Below, piece after piece: positions 42,784-55,970 of a stretch of 64,000 nucleotides of DNA. A model generated the notes under the pieces. The model was given only the letters and a program-made list of their open reading frames with translations. It was not told the origin of the DNA and ran no database searches. The DNA lies in assembly GCA_963855995.1 (NCBI GenBank), contig OY979718.1, positions 21,630,282 through 21,694,281 of the forward strand, read 5' to 3'. This DNA comes from Muricea muricata (Eukaryota; Cnidaria; Anthozoa; Malacalcyonacea; Plexauridae). The first letter of the stretch is position 1. Each line of letters begins with the position of its first letter. Position numbers and translations under genes: made by a program.

Positions 42784-45700
42784 CTGGAAAAGACATGGAA
42801 ACTTTCAAGACCTCTTAAATCGCAAACTGCTTTGCCACTATGTAGTGTTACTAGCTATACTGGGGCCTCGTAAAGAGTGTGACAAATAGAGTTTTCCCAA
42901 TGACCGATTTAGTTCGCCTTCTAGTCCCGCGGAGATATTACATAGAAAAAAATATGAAAAAGTGATATTCTCTCGGAATCTTCGTTCGAAACATCGAATT
43001 TTAGCTTGCTCGTTGAGTTTATCAACGATCCTATAGTTTTGTCTGTATATGAGCGCACCCAATTGCCGAATAAATTAAATTATCGAATCACCTATACCTC
43101 GGCGTTAATTTTTTTTGCTTATTTTGTTCCTATCGCATACTTGGCACCTGGCATGACTTATGGCGAATTTGTAGTTTCTCGACCACTACATCCATTGGCA
43201 AACCATTGCGCTCAGTTCATCATCGCGTAAAAATACCAGGCGGCACTAATCATGCACCTAAGGTTTTCACCTAAATATTGTAATTAAATGTTGCATCTAA
43301 ATAATTATGCATCTAAATAACTGAATATTTCATACCTTGGCTACGGTTGTTGCAGTCAGAGTTGATATGGGTGGAATATTTGCTGTTTGTGGCACAATTG
43401 GTTGTATGGCCGGCGGTCTACCTCCTGGTGTTGCGGGCGGGCCTGTGTCTTGGGAAAGAATAATCTTGGAAATTGCATCATTACGACTGCAGTTGGCATT
43501 TTGTACCGGAGTTACACCTGAATAATTTGGTTTGTTAATATTTGCTCCTTTGGCAACCAGAAGCTGTAGAATTTCACAACATTCCAGGTCAATAGCGTGG
43601 TGCAGAGCTGTGTGACCGCTTTTATTATCCTGAAGGGAAAGAACAGTCATTAGGTCTTACGTTTGTTATAATAAATTCGAAATATATACTTTTTCATATG
43701 TACTTGACTACGACTGCATGTATGAATCCGCGTTACCTTAGCGTTTAGGTTTACACCATATTTTATCAAAGCTTCCACTATGCTTTTATGCTTTTTCTGA
43801 ACTGCTACATGTAATGCAGTTAGACCGTTATAATTCTTTATTTCCAAATCTAAATCCTTTCGTTGAGCTTTCATTATCTCAAGTAAACATCCGATATGCC
43901 CACGAGCTGCACACATGTGTGCTGCAGTTTGGCCGTTCCGATCTTGCGCGTTAGGTTCTGCACCAGCGGTCACAAGTTGTCGAACAACCTCTGGTTGGTC
44001 GGTGAGAACTGCGAGATGTAATGTTGTCTGCAAATGTAACAAATACACATGGTTGATTATAGCTATGCGGGAGCAATTCAAGCAATTGAAGCTTCAGGCC
44101 CATGCGTTGACATTTATTGCATTTTAGCCCAACTGCCTCGGCTTCCTGAGGCCATTTTTCGGTATTTGCCGTGTAAAAGGATTGAAGAGGGACTTCAAAA
44201 GGGTTGAAAGTCAAAGAAAAACGTGTTTCTTCAAGAAATATAGAGGTGAAATTTAGGAAAGACTTCTGGGCGAAATAAAAAAGACACGAAATCGCATCAG
44301 AGAAATCGCATCTTTTAAAATGTTTGAATCGAAACATTGGTTTACATTCATTTATTTACGAGCAAAACAAACCAAAACAGTGTCAGATATTCAGTTGGTA
44401 AATCGTGTTTTGCTAGCAGTTTAAAATGCAAACAAAGCGTTCGCTTGCATTAAGGCCACGTTTACACTGGCGATATGAGATCAACTTATTTTACCTGAAA
44501 CATCTCTATAAAATTTATGTACACGTCACATTTCACAAACGGTTTCGAAGTATGGAGTTTGAAGTGTAACCATGCTTTCATGCGGTTTGTAGTTTATTCA
44601 GCTACGTCCTGACAAATGGCACTGGCTGTTGGGACTAGGTATAGTGGGTATTGAGACAAATGATAAATAATTTTATGCTTAAATCTTACCTGAGATAAAT
44701 TATTGGGTGTGTTGAGAGTGAGCTTAGAAAATGTTATCAATCCAATCAATTTCTCTATAAGTCTTTTATTCTCGTGCACAATGGCAATGTGTAAAGGTCT
44801 AAAAAGTTAAACATGATGAGATTGTAGATATTAATATAAATTTTATAATATTTGTGTTAGTCAAGCGTTCGTGCGAGTTTGGCGTTTTTGGATCTGATCA
44901 TAATTCACAAACCTCCATAATAGATTTTTAAATAATGGGTACACTTTTGGCCACCTTTCGAAGCCAAAATTTGTGTAGCATTTGTCTAACTGTTGCCTAA
45001 CACTGCCGTAATTTGAAAACAAGCCAAACAAGAAATTTTATTATTATCAATATCACAGTTTCTTTTGAATTAAAGGAAATCAAAGAACGACACGCATGGA
45101 GATGCATAGTTACTGAGATGTGGCTCACACCCTCTGACTTACGCTCCACACCAAAGGAGTTGGTTGTTTTTCTCCAAATTTTTGTTGAGGAATGGTCAAT
45201 ATTAATTTGCTTAATCACATTACACATTCCATTCAAATCTCTTCTGCCTCTCTTATTATTTCCCTTCTCAATAACGGCATCTCTATGCAAGTAAGTTCTA
45301 GAAGCCCTTGTTTCACTTAGTAAACGTGCTGTTAGGATTCTGGTCGTTAGGGGTCGCCACCAATGGTCGCCACCAATGGTCGCCACCGACCAATACTAAC
45401 AAGCCTTGCGAGTGGTTGGTAATTGGTTATAACAATGAACGACAAACTATAGAAAATGGTTGTCTACAGAACAGATCACAAAGAATACTACCTATTGGGC
45501 CAACCACGAAGCCTGATCATTCGCATGGTGTCCACTTGGGTTATTAATTCCGATAAAATTTAAAGTTTTCTTAGTTTAATAAAAATGAAAGTGAGAAATC
45601 TTCAGAATTCACTTACGTATCTCCATCATCGTCTTGTAAAACAGCCAAATGACATTCGCTTGCTGCAAGAAGACTTTCTGTTGCGCTATTCGAGCTCGCT

Positions 45701-48501
45701 GAAGCGTCTAAAATAGATATCAAGTAACATCGTTCACTAGCTTCAGCCATGAGGTACTTTTTAAAATTGTTTCCTATGGGAGTTTATGGGTCTACATCTG
45801 TCGTTTTGGTATATTTTTGAATAAAATTTGTTGTTTTCTATGATAATTGCCGATAAAATTTTGTAATGTTTGTTGCAATTCTGTTACACTTATTTAACGT
45901 ACTGAATCTACTGATCCCCTTTGAGCTAGACAGCAAACTGCCTAGAGCTTGACTTTATTTCAGCTTTTTTTGCAGAAAAGATTGAATTTAGATGAACCGC
46001 AGGGGGTCTGGAGTAGCTGTCCCCTAGTGGTATTATTAGTCCTGGTCATGGCATACGACTGTTCGATAATGCGTAGTTTTCTTGTACTGTGTAATGTTTT
46101 CTGGCCATGCTTTTTCTTAATTTAATTAAAAAATAATTCTATCCTCGATGTTTTGTTGAGAAGATTAAGTATGAGAGCTCAAGTCACGATTAAGTTTTTT
46201 GGGCCGACTTATGGTTCCAACAATTCGCTGAAAACCACCTGATATTACTAGTCATACATTAAACAAGATGCAAAAAATACAGAACATAATGGGTGTAGTC
46301 ACAGTGGACTGAAAAGTCATTTATCCTTTACTGTATATGGAATTAATTGGGTGTGTTGCAAACATTTAATTATGTGCCTTAATAATGAGTTGAAAAGTTT
46401 TGAACTTCCAATTTGTAAGTGCCTTTTCATATTCCACTTACTGTAGGAGCACATACTGGATCATAATTTTACACCCACTATTCTAACTAAGACAACTTGA
46501 GAATTAAATTAACTAATTTGAAATAGGTATCATTCTATCAATGTGTATCTCGAATTAAATTGATAATTGTATATTTATACAGTATGTGAATTTAGACCTT
46601 CCCCCAGTTAACCCTCTAGCTTTGCCCTGGCTGTGTGTGCAGATTTACACACCGCTATCATGATTCATGCATTAACTCAATGATGACTAAGCCTCTCCTC
46701 TGGATGAGTAAATTGTCTGTCATTATAAAGAGCAAGGCATAATACCAAAGATATCAATTATATAGCACTTGAAAGATGAGTTGGTCCATGTAGAAAAGCA
46801 AGCAATGTCCAGGTAACAATTACCAAGAGGCTATTGAGCTTATGGACATGGATTATTCCTATCTCACATTTTTTTAGCCATGCCAAAGTGTAAAACATAT
46901 CATTTGAAGAACTGTTTTATTGTTACGTTGAGCATCATATATCATGATCATATGTTTCAGTGCATATACAGACATTGTTCTAATGGGTATTCGTAATAGG
47001 GATGAGATGATAAGGAAAATTGGTGGTTACTGAGGCAGATTATTTATAAGCTGATCATCATTATAACCAATCGGCTGATCAATTGGGGAAAAAGCAAGAC
47101 AAAATCACAAGATGACCCACATTCTGATTGAAGTTGTAAATTATTTACAAAATTACTGTACATCATATATGCGATAATAAAATCAGCTTCAATCTTGCAT
47201 ATGAATTGGCAGACTATGGTGTAATTATGAGGAGCTACTCTGCTGAATTTTTCATTGGAAATGCTCCCTGTGTCACTGAACACACTCCATTCAGGCCAGA
47301 GTTCCTAAACATAATCTGCTTAAACATCCTTAATCTATCAAGTGTATCAGTGCATGGCCTATTTGTAATGTCTAATCTGAGAAGGTAGAAACCTCAATTA
47401 TTTTCTCGACAAAATGTATTATTAAATTTTCAGGCCATTAACACTACTCTGATTTTACAAGTAGATATTATGGCCTGTTTCACTGCTCATCTTCAATTGG
47501 TATGGTACAGATAAAACTGGCACCACAGCATTGCACTTGTACAACCACATAGTCCAAACATGACTAATATGGCAAGGTTTCATCCCAACACTCGTGGCGA
47601 CGTAAGATTGTAAGAGGCCTGAATTCAGAATAATGACATCGTACAATAGCCCAGTGAATTTGTTAATGTTGATGAAAACACTAATATATATACTTAGACG
47701 AATTAGATTGGTGACAAATTTAATATTTCAAGGCAGCATAAACTCGACTGTACTGGATTTATTCATTTATAACCGACGTGCGTTTTTAACAACTACGGTA
47801 CATCCGGTATAATATTCTCGCAACACATGAAGTGAAGCTAGTTCACATAGCCAAGCTCGTACATAATTTGCTGGGATATATGACGTACACTGATAAAAAC
47901 TTAAGGCTGTACACAACACTTTGATGCGAATGCCAGAGCATTTCCCCGTATTGAGCATTGTAGTACAACTGTTCCTCATATGCATGCGTACACTATTTGA
48001 AATGTGAGAAATTTTAAACCACTAACCTTCAGTTGGCTGTTGTTTGTCGCTAGTAGTGTGGTTTGCTGATGTATTAATATTATTCTCACTCGAATTAGAC
48101 TCGGATTGTGTCCCTGATGAGCTTTGTGTTTGAAATGCCGGGTTTGTATGAATTAAAGGCCAATTTATAAGCCCTGCGTTAGCTTGAGCCTGAGCTGACC
48201 ACAACGAATAAAAGTAATGATTTGCGAACGGAAAAGGCGAGCTGAACGGTGTATATCCTAAACTTGGATACAACGGTGGGTTACGAGGTCCTTTTGGAAA
48301 CACGTTTTCCGGACGAGGACTGTTTGATTCCATAAGATCATTCTCCCTTACTTCAAAGGGTTGAACCTTAGCAGTTAATTTTGAGTTGCTTGTTGTCGTC
48401 GATTGCGATGTAGTGACAGGAGCTAATAAACTTTCGACATCAAATCTAGAAGATCTTTTGGTTGCTGATGTTATTGCATTCTGTTCAGGCTTTCTAATCA
48501 T
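42688..48501 (-). CDS. BCL3: Gene B: BCL3-like ankyrin protein, six exons, complete
   Basis: Exons 48501-48027, 45707-45617, 44798-44690, 44027-43737, 43629-43336, 42783-42688 give 451 residues in one frame; human BCL3 has 454. N-terminus (1-158) is Ser/Thr/Pro-rich. Then DDDGDTPLHIAIVHEN (first repeat, about 184-215), TTLHLAVLTDQPEVVRQL, DRNGQTAAHMCAARGHIGCL, NYNGLTALHVAVQKKHKS, DNKSGHTALHHAIDLECCEI and NYSGVTPVQNANC: six ankyrin repeats ending about 385. A Pro-rich tail (DTGPPATPGGRPPAIQP) and a basic C-terminus follow, as in BCL3. The best matching words to BCL3 are LVTAGAxPxAxDRxGQTAAH and NYxGLTALHVAV. BCL3 acts in the nucleus as a co-regulator bound to p50/p52 homodimers. No IkappaB-type degron is seen. 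An in-frame TAA sits 9 bases before the ATG. Confidence 0.9.
43336..43629 (-). CDS. BCL3: Gene B exon 5: last ankyrin repeats and Pro-rich tail
   Basis: Acceptor tttcccttcag, donor GTATGA. 98 codons in phase 0: DNKSGHTALHHAIDLECCEI, GANINKPNYSGVTPVQN, then DTGPPATPGGRPPAIQPIV. Confidence 0.9.
43737..44027 (-). CDS. BCL3: Gene B exon 4: ankyrin repeats 2 to 4
   Basis: Acceptor tacatttgcag, donor GTAACG. 97 codons in phase 0, from TTLHLAVLTDQPEVV through DRNGQTAAHMCAARG and NYNGLTALHVAVQKK to YGVNLNAK. Confidence 0.92.
44690..44798 (-). CDS. BCL3: Gene B exon 3: ankyrin repeat 1
   Basis: Acceptor aactttttag, donor GTAAGA. Completes the Thr of DGDT, then PLHIAIVHENKRLIEKLIGL and ends TPNNLSQ in phase 0. 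Same borders as gene A exon 14469-14589. Confidence 0.9.
44799..45616. other. Gene B intron 2, with short tandem repeat
   Basis: Holds a 129-codon minus-strand frame (45386-44997) without known motif and a 12-bp tandem repeat of TGGTCGCCACCAA at about 45353-45391. Confidence 0.5.
45617..45707 (-). CDS. BCL3: Gene B exon 2
   Basis: Only 91 bases. Acceptor ctattttag, donor GTAAGT. Completes Asp, then ASASSNSATESLLAASECHL and AVLQDDDGD plus two bases of Thr. The GATAC|GTAAGT border is identical to that of gene A exon 16802-17351. Confidence 0.88.
45708..48026. other. Gene B intron 1, no feature recognised
   Basis: AT-rich, frames of 60 to 79 codons only. Confidence 0.5.
48027..48501 (-). CDS. 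BCL3: Gene B exon 1: N-terminal Ser/Pro-rich region
   Basis: ATG at 48501 opens MIRKPEQNAITSATKRS, 158 codons plus one base, donor GTTAGT. Contains PSLGYTPFSSPFPFANHYFY and a Ser/Asn-rich end. First in-frame Met after a stop. Confidence 0.85.
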
Positions 48502-50049
48502 CACGTGTTAAACACAAACTAAAGAAAATATGATATTTTACAACCATATATGCTGCGTCATGTCTCGAACGTCTACCCTTCTTCTTCCCCAAAATTTGCT
48601 CATTACGTCACATGATACGGCTGGCCAATCAGGTGATAGTGTATGACAGCATTATTTTCCCGAGAATTGTGGGGGATTTCCCATATTCTCGTTTCACTTT
48701 TAACGACTGCTTGGAAGCAGCGTTCGATTTCTCAATGTCGATTTCTTTACATATAGTAGAGGTATTTTCGCAATTAAAACGGAATTCATTCATTTCCCGA
48801 AGGTTCTACACAAGCAAGGTCAGTTGAATGAAAGTGTTGTTGCTGTGTGACCGAGTTATATGCATACAAATAGTTTTTATGCATTAACAGTCGACGATTT
48901 TTCTCCTTCTGGCGGATGTGATTTAAAGGGATATCAGAGTCATAGATTAATAGTCATATAGATACATAGATGTGCAACTGGGGATTACTTCGCCATATCA
49001 CATGAATTCGCTGTCTCACGGATTACGTCATAATTCATATCCAATAGGAATCACGCCCCTTCTCTGTAAAACAGCATTTATTTGTTGAGTAAGGCTAGCA
49101 TGTATGTACGTATGTATGTATAGGCCCATTTAAGTTGACCTTCAAATGAGATCATGGATGAAATCTGGAGGACAACTTGAAACAAACCGCTCAACAAAAT
49201 GTGAATTAATATCCTCCCGATTCGTTCGTTATATGCTAAGTTTTGCTACGGGTCAATAAGCGCAATGGGTCTATAAATGTATTACAGAAAAATGATTTCT
49301 GCCGTTTTATAAGCGACCAGGACAAAAACATATAAGGCAATCTAGCGGAAAGTTTTCTTAAAATCGCCGTTCATTTCCTCTCTAATTCCTTATAGCGTGC
49401 TTATGACGTACCCAAGCGATCCGCGTAAGGCAAGGATTAAGTGCCATCGGCGTCGGATGTTCAACATGTTGAATAATTTCGTGCAAGAATGAACCTTCCT
49501 CACAGTGTGCGCGCGCCAAGAAATACCCCGAGTTGCACATCTATATGGCGCCGAATTGAAAATTATTCTGAATTTGTTATACAGCATTCTAATACTAAAA
49601 CAATACATGGCAAACTATATGTATTCTAAGTCAATGGCATTCTGCTGAGAGTATAGAGAATGCGTCTAATGAAGTGGTAAGGGGTTGTGGGTTGCTTCCA
49701 TTCAAGAAGAGTGTATTCTTGCTGGAGATCTAGCCAAAAATGCAGCTTTATCCTCATCATTCCAACCATTAATACAGGCGGCTATGTCAAACTGTGCGCA
49801 AAGGCTTCCCAGGATGTTTTTCCGTCGTATTACATGTCAACTCAGAGTTACACACAACAGAAAATAATCGCCCTTTATTATTTACACCGGGCCTATTTAT
49901 ACAAAATTCACACACTGATTTACATATATATTTACACGCAACTTTAGATCACAGCGCGACCTCAAAATGACCCCCATGCAGCACGACTATCGTGAATAAA
50001 AATTGTTCCAAAACTGTGTTTCGCATTACTTTGGGGACCACTAGTTGAG
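48502..50049. other. 5' flank of gene B
   Basis: Should hold the gene B promoter. No TATA box or kappaB site could be asserted by eye, and no repeat was recognised. Confidence 0.4.
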
Positions 50050-51290
50050 CTGAGCTGGGTCGTTATCTACGATCCTATTCAATCGTCCTTCTTGAAGCTT
50101 TAACGTTTCCCATTGACCCCAGAACGACTTGATGGCAGTACTGTATGACGACACTTCTCCCCACTTCTGTTTCGTTGATGATTCTTCCATTCACGTTATA
50201 ACACAACTGACATCTGGGTCGGGACGCTGTGCTTGTCCAGTCGTCGTAGGCTCGAAGCAGAGCAAACGCGATGCTCGGCTGTGTTTGATACAGTATGCTG
50301 AGGCTCTTCATTCCGTAGTTTCCATTCTCTCGTCTCCCTCTTTTCGAAATAGCAATGCTGACTTTGCTCAATGCTCACAGGACCTTCTTGATAAGGCATC
50401 CGCGTTACCATGTTGTTTTCTGGCCCAGTGCTCTGTATTAAACTCGTACTGTTGGAGAAACGCCACCGTAGCGAAGCGTGATCAGTGCATATCAGAAATG
50501 ATTTCCGTAAAAGTAGGGATGAAAATGTTCCGTAGCTTTTAGCAGCTCCGTTAAGAGCATCAAGGGTCATATCAATTCGCGGCAATGGGAACGAGTCCTT
50601 CCGTGTGACATCATTCAACCGACGATAGTCCACGCAAAACCTCGCAGACCCATCCTTCTTCCTCACAAGAACCACCGGGGAGCTCCATGGACTAGTTGAG
50701 GGCTCAACAATACCTTGGTTTTCTATATCTTCAAAAGCTTTGAATGCTTCCTATCGCCTGGAGACAGGAATTCTTCTCGGTGGCTGTTTCACGGGCGTCG
50801 CATCACCGGTAGCAATGTCATGTTTCACGCTCGTTGCACGTCCAACATCGTGAGATCCTTTTGAAAACACGTCTTGAAAACATGTTAATACTTCTACAAC
50901 TTTCTTCTTGTCTTGGTCACAAAGATTCTCCGTACTACTTTCGAACAATAATCGCCGATGCTCTGGAACAAGTTCCTTTTTTCTCGAGGGCAAACTTCTA
51001 CCTGCTCTTCATCAGCTTCGTTGGTAGGCGTAATACTTGCAGCAGGCTCACAGACTGCAATTTCAGTCCCTTTTCTCAGCTTTTTCCGTTCCGATGACAA
51101 GTTACCAACTCTTACGGGAATATAATCTTTCTCAAAGTCGACAACAGTTCGCCCAACATTCGTTCGTCACCACTTCTTCGCACTAAACTCGGGGTCCAGT
51201 TTTACCCCCAACGAAAATTCGCACGGTCACCTTCAACTTTAGCTGGTACTTCCATTTCTGTAAATGCTATCAGCCTCACAGCTTTATCCA
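50050..51290 (-). pseudogene. Ty3/gypsy-type LTR retrotransposon pol remnant
   Basis: On the minus strand: VLTCFQDVFSKGSHDVG and VKQPPRRIPVSRR (50993-50755) are the stretch just before the reverse transcriptase, VLVRKKDGSARFCVDYRRLN and DSFPLPRIDMTLDALNGA (50672-50545) are the first RT blocks, and KSFLICTDHASLRW (50505-50460) is from RNase H. The RT catalytic YxDD block is absent, so an internal deletion joins RT to RNase H. Frames are broken, no LTR seen. Inactive. Confidence 0.85.
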
Positions 51291-51370
51291 AAATTACTCT
51301 AAGACTGTCGAGTGATCGACTGACTGGTCCACTGATCGATCGACCGGTCGTCTGTCATGGCGGACGGTCA
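51291..51370. repeat. Short block of GATCGATCGACCGGTC-type repeat
   Basis: CTGATCGATCGACCGGTCGT and CGAGTGATCGACTGACTGG resemble the unit of the minisatellite at 56310-57000, and lie just at the 5' end of LINE copy 1. Confidence 0.7.
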
Positions 51371-54300
51371 TCAAAATAGGAGCTCCGCTCAAATGACAAA
51401 TTACTGGCTGAGTCTCTAAAAGATTTGGTCGAAAGTCGCTCCGAAAACGTTATTGAGTTCCTGGATGGAAATTACTGTGAAATTCAAAAGTACATTGAAG
51501 AATTAAACTCTGAAAGTTTGAAGTCGTCGGTTGCAGCAGTTCAACTAAAATTATCTAAAGATACATTGGGCAAGCTGCATAGTAGAAGAGAGAGCACGAT
51601 TGAATATTGTAAGTACAAATTTCCTAGCTTTCCAAAAGATAAACCTTTACGTCCGATAACTCGTACTGTGGGTATAAGCAAATGACAAATTGGCAAGCTA
51701 CCTTATCGCTTTAGTGAGGTATTGCTGCTTAGGGGAAATGTCTACTGAGACACGCGATATGTTTAAAAAGTCTTCAGTGAGTCAAGAAACGTCTTTTGTT
51801 AGTTCACATAGGCAAAATGCCTTAGAGATGAGATTTCTGAGTGGGAAGGAAGCTAAGATTGTAGCTCTCGAATCAGAATTGGTAATATTTAAGGGAAATT
51901 GCATATCCAGTCTAAAAAAGCGAACGGGAAACTTGAATCGTTTGAGATTGAAATAAACAAACATAAAAAAAAATATGGTAAAGTATGAAAGTAACTTTCA
52001 TAAACTGTCTAAAGATCTTGAGAAGCTTAGAAAAGAAACAAAGGCAATTGTTAAAGGTCATTAAGTGCTGAAAATTCAGCAACTTTAATGACCAAAACCA
52101 TATCCTCTGGGACTGACAATGTTACATGTGCAGCGGTTACAAAATCTGATGCAAATTTAAATTCAAACGATCATTCAGGCGCTCCAAAATCTGATTCAGT
52201 AAACAATGGGTCTAAAAATGACTTACAGAAACTTAAACCCTCAGGTGAATCTTGCAGTTTGAATGACCAATTAAGCAGCCCTGTTGGCAAAGACCTATTT
52301 GTTTGGGTAGAAAGAAGGAGAATAAAAAGACTTTATCTGGGAGGTGTGCGAGAGGGGGCAACAGAGAAGTTAATTTCAGAATATGTGACTAAAAGGGGAA
52401 TCAAACCAACATTTGTAAGACTGATGAAAAGCAAGAGAATAGGTAGTGTAGCCGTTCGAGTGAATGTTTTGAATGAAGATTTTGAGCGTGCCTCAGCAAA
52501 AGACTTACAAAAAGTCGCAGCACAAAAGTGGTTCTGATACGGGAAAAAATGGCGAAACTTAATTTTGGCTGCTGGAACTGTGGCGTAGTTTATGGAAACT
52601 TTATTTACGTAAAATCGTTACTGCGTACTTCGGATGTCTTGGCACTAAGCGAGCTTTTGATTGTACGAAGATGAACTGACATTTTTGGATAGTTTAGATA
52701 TTAATTTTGATGTTTTCTCGAGCAGCAGCACGAAAAACAATACACTTGAGAGATGGCGAAGGGGCAAAGCTGTAGTTGCACTATATTTTAAGAAAAGTTT
52801 AAAAGCAAGAGAAATACAAACTTCTTGTGATCGAATCGTTTCAGCATCAATTATGATCGGAGAGGTAGGAACTGTTGTAGTATCAGTGTATTTACCTTCT
52901 ACAAACTACAATTTTACTGATTATTTATAATACACTTCATGAGTTGGAACAGTTCTGTATGCAGCTGAAAAGTTATGGTTTCAACCTGATTTTACTTGGG
53001 AATTTCAATGCACACTTGTCAGAAATAAAGTTTCAACAAAGATTGAGTAAAAGGGGATTTAAACTGCAGGAATTTTGTATTTCGCTAAATTTAATTCCTG
53101 TAAATGTATCGCCGGTTTGCAAAAATCCTTAATTTACATATTTCTCCAGGACCGGAAACTCGATTGTTGATTATGTAATTATTGATGATGCTTTATTGCA
53201 GTTATTGGAAACTGTGAACCGCTCTTCTGAGCACCCAGATAATACAGTGCACCATCTACCGTTGAAAATATGTTTTTCTATTAATGACTCGGATATAGCT
53301 AAGGGTAAATGACATTGGCAATCAGAGTTTTAATACTTATGACAAAATACCATGGAAACGTTGTACGTTGGAACAGTTGGATAGGTATCATGAATATTTG
53401 AATACACTATATTGTGCAACATTTTGAGAGAGGACGATTTGCCTGATGTAAATGTATTTCATGAGGAACTAATCAAAAGCATCAAAGTGGCAGACCAAAT
53501 ACTACCGAGAGTCAAGTTTAAAAGCTATATTAAACCATTTGGAATGAAAATCTTTAAAGCCTAAGAAAATCCGTTATGGCTACAAGAGAAAAATAAATAC
53601 GAAAAGATTCTCCAAGACAGCGGAGTAATACCTTCTATATGAAATACAAAAAGTTAAAATTTGAATACAGATGTGAGCAGAGGAGAGCTGCATGGGGGTT
53701 TCAAAGGAAAGAATTTAATGATTTTGGCAATTTACAAGATCTGAACAATGCAAAATTCTGGCGACTGTTACACAATAAGGCAAGTGGGAAGAATAAAAAG
53801 AAAGAAAAAATGTCATTGAAAATTGACAGTGAATTTATTATGGATTCGCAGCAATTCGCAGATCTTTGGGCAAATTAATTTGAAACGTTAATAACACCCC
53901 AACAAGATGACGGAATTTACGATCAATTCTACAAGAATGATATTGAAAACCAAGTTAATGATATTATCCAGAATTCAGAAGATATTACAGATTGCATATT
54001 TAATGCACCGTTCACAATTCAGGAAATTCATGAGGTTACTAGGAGCATGTCTAATGGTAAAGCTCCACGGTTTGATGGGGTCACATATGAGCATCTAAAA
54101 TATGGCAGAGAAAGAATGGTACGTGCACTATTAACATTTTATAACTGTATAAATGACAGAGAAGAGATTCCAATTTGAATTGGCAGTCAAAATACCTATT
54201 TCCAAAATCAACAAGAAAACGCATACGTTTGATGACCATGGAGGCATTAATGGTGTGTATTTTGGATCACCTATGTTCGCCGATGACTCTGATATGTTGT

Positions 54301-55970
54301 CAAGGATGAAATCTGGACTTGAAAGAATGTTAGAATGTACTTGGGAATATAGTATCAAGTGAAGATTTAAATTTAATTCATCGAAATCGATAATTTTAAC
54401 TTTTGGGGAAAACAATTGGGAGCGTGGTGTAAACCAGAATACCAGAAATTGGAAACTTGACTCACAAAACATAATATCTTAGAAAGAGAAAGCTGGTGTA
54501 ATCTTCAAAAAATATGGCATATAAATAAGGATTCTCCCCCATTTGTTACCAAAGCTCTTTCAAGTGAAAGAGAAGCAGGAATAGTCATAATGAGGATGGG
54601 TGCTCGATATGGAGGACTAAATCCTGTAATTGCAGCAGATTTATGGAAACGAATTGGCATTTTAAAGATGCTGCATGGCTGTGAACTCTGGCATTTAAAC
54701 TGACATGCTGTATCCGAATTAGAAAAAACATTACGGTGCGTATTATGCAGGGGTTTCTACCTGGAACATCTAGATCTGCTTCTCGTGGCCTTCTAGGTCT
54801 ATTATCAATTTAGGGTGAAACAGACAAACGTAAACTGTACTTTCTGGGTCGACTTATATTAATGAGCTATGGAATGCCGTGTCGGAGAATCTTTTTTGTG
54901 AAGTTGATACGTTGGAAATGGAACCGTACAAGCAACTTGACGGGTTTTCTTCCAGAAATTGTAAGGATTCTACTTAAATATGATCTAATGGACACCTTGA
55001 CAGAGTATATTTCACAGGATCGACTCCCAAGAAAAAATTCGTCAATGAACATGTGTATGAGCACTATAATACGCTTTGGAGGGACAAAATTATTACACAT
55101 GGGCAATGGGCGATGTTTGCTCAAATTCATTCTATCATTGAAGTTTCGATATCGTGGTTAATAGGTAATAGCAATCCGGATCACCTGGAGCAAATCAACG
55201 ATGTGTTGAGATTAATACGTGGTTCTTATAAAATTAAAGAGAAACGTGTAAACAAACCAGAAACGTACAGAAATCATTGTGATATATGCAGTATGACTAT
55301 GTAAATTCCGTAGAACATGCACTGTTAGTCTGTTGCACTGTAAGGGCAGCAGTCAACCAAGAGGAGAACTTTTAGAATGGATTAATGACATCATGCCAAT
55401 GTATCTTTCCCTTTTACATGAAATTTTGAGAAAATTCAAAATAGGCAAAAATATCACCACAGCTTGAAAGAGTATCCTAAGTTTACTAAGATCGCAAAGT
55501 TTAGCTGTGAAATGTTTTAAAATGTAGAAAATGTAGCCTTGCGAAGTTGGCAAATTTTGTATATATTTGTTTACGGGCGGAAAAGTGATAATCAATAAAC
55601 TTGGGATGCTCTTTCAAGCTATGGTGATATTTTTGTCTATTTCGATTTTTTCAAAATTTTGTCTGAAAGGAAAAAGGTCCATTAAAATAGCAGTACATTT
55701 TGCAAATTTAACAGACAAGAAATTTCTTTTAGTTACATTAGGTAAAAGATTGGAGACATTGTGCGCAAATACGAACATATGGACGTAGCTATTGCTGGAA
55801 TTTGCAGTCTTTGTCTCAATATGTTTTAGGAATAAAATTTTCTCAAAGTAGTTAGTTATGCTTCAGGTAATTAAGTAAGTCCCACTTACATATATATTTG
55901 TTTTTAAATTCATATAACTAGTATAATTTTGTAATTACTCTTCAGAAAATGGCAATAAAGATTTAAAACT
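51371..55970 (+). pseudogene. LINE family 1, copy 1, near full length, decayed
   Basis: ORF1 remnants: VESRSENVIEFLDGNYCEIQ (51425) and RRIKRLYLGGVREGATEKL (52313). ORF2 starts near 52550 with KLNFGCWNCGV, then DVLALSE, LILLGNFNAHLSE and SSEHPDNTVHH (endonuclease), RT words SNGKAPRFDGVTYEHLKY (54054) and GSPMFADDSDMLSRMKSGL (54267; the A-D-D catalytic block), and a C-terminal GNSNPDHLEQINDVLRLIRG followed by a CDIC...EHALL zinc-knuckle-like end (about 55275-55330). It ends with GGCAATAAAGATTTAAAACT at about 55969. Stops, frameshifts and an RT deletion make it inactive. Confidence 0.85.

Noticed and set aside
43006-43230. 74-codon frame near gene B exon 6 as an extra exon on the plus strand
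   Set aside because: No splice sites or motif; lies in the intron between gene B exons 5 and 6.
44997-45386. 129-codon minus-strand frame in gene B intron 2
   Set aside because: No motif, no splice borders, and gene B joins cleanly across it. Could be a relic of a repeat.
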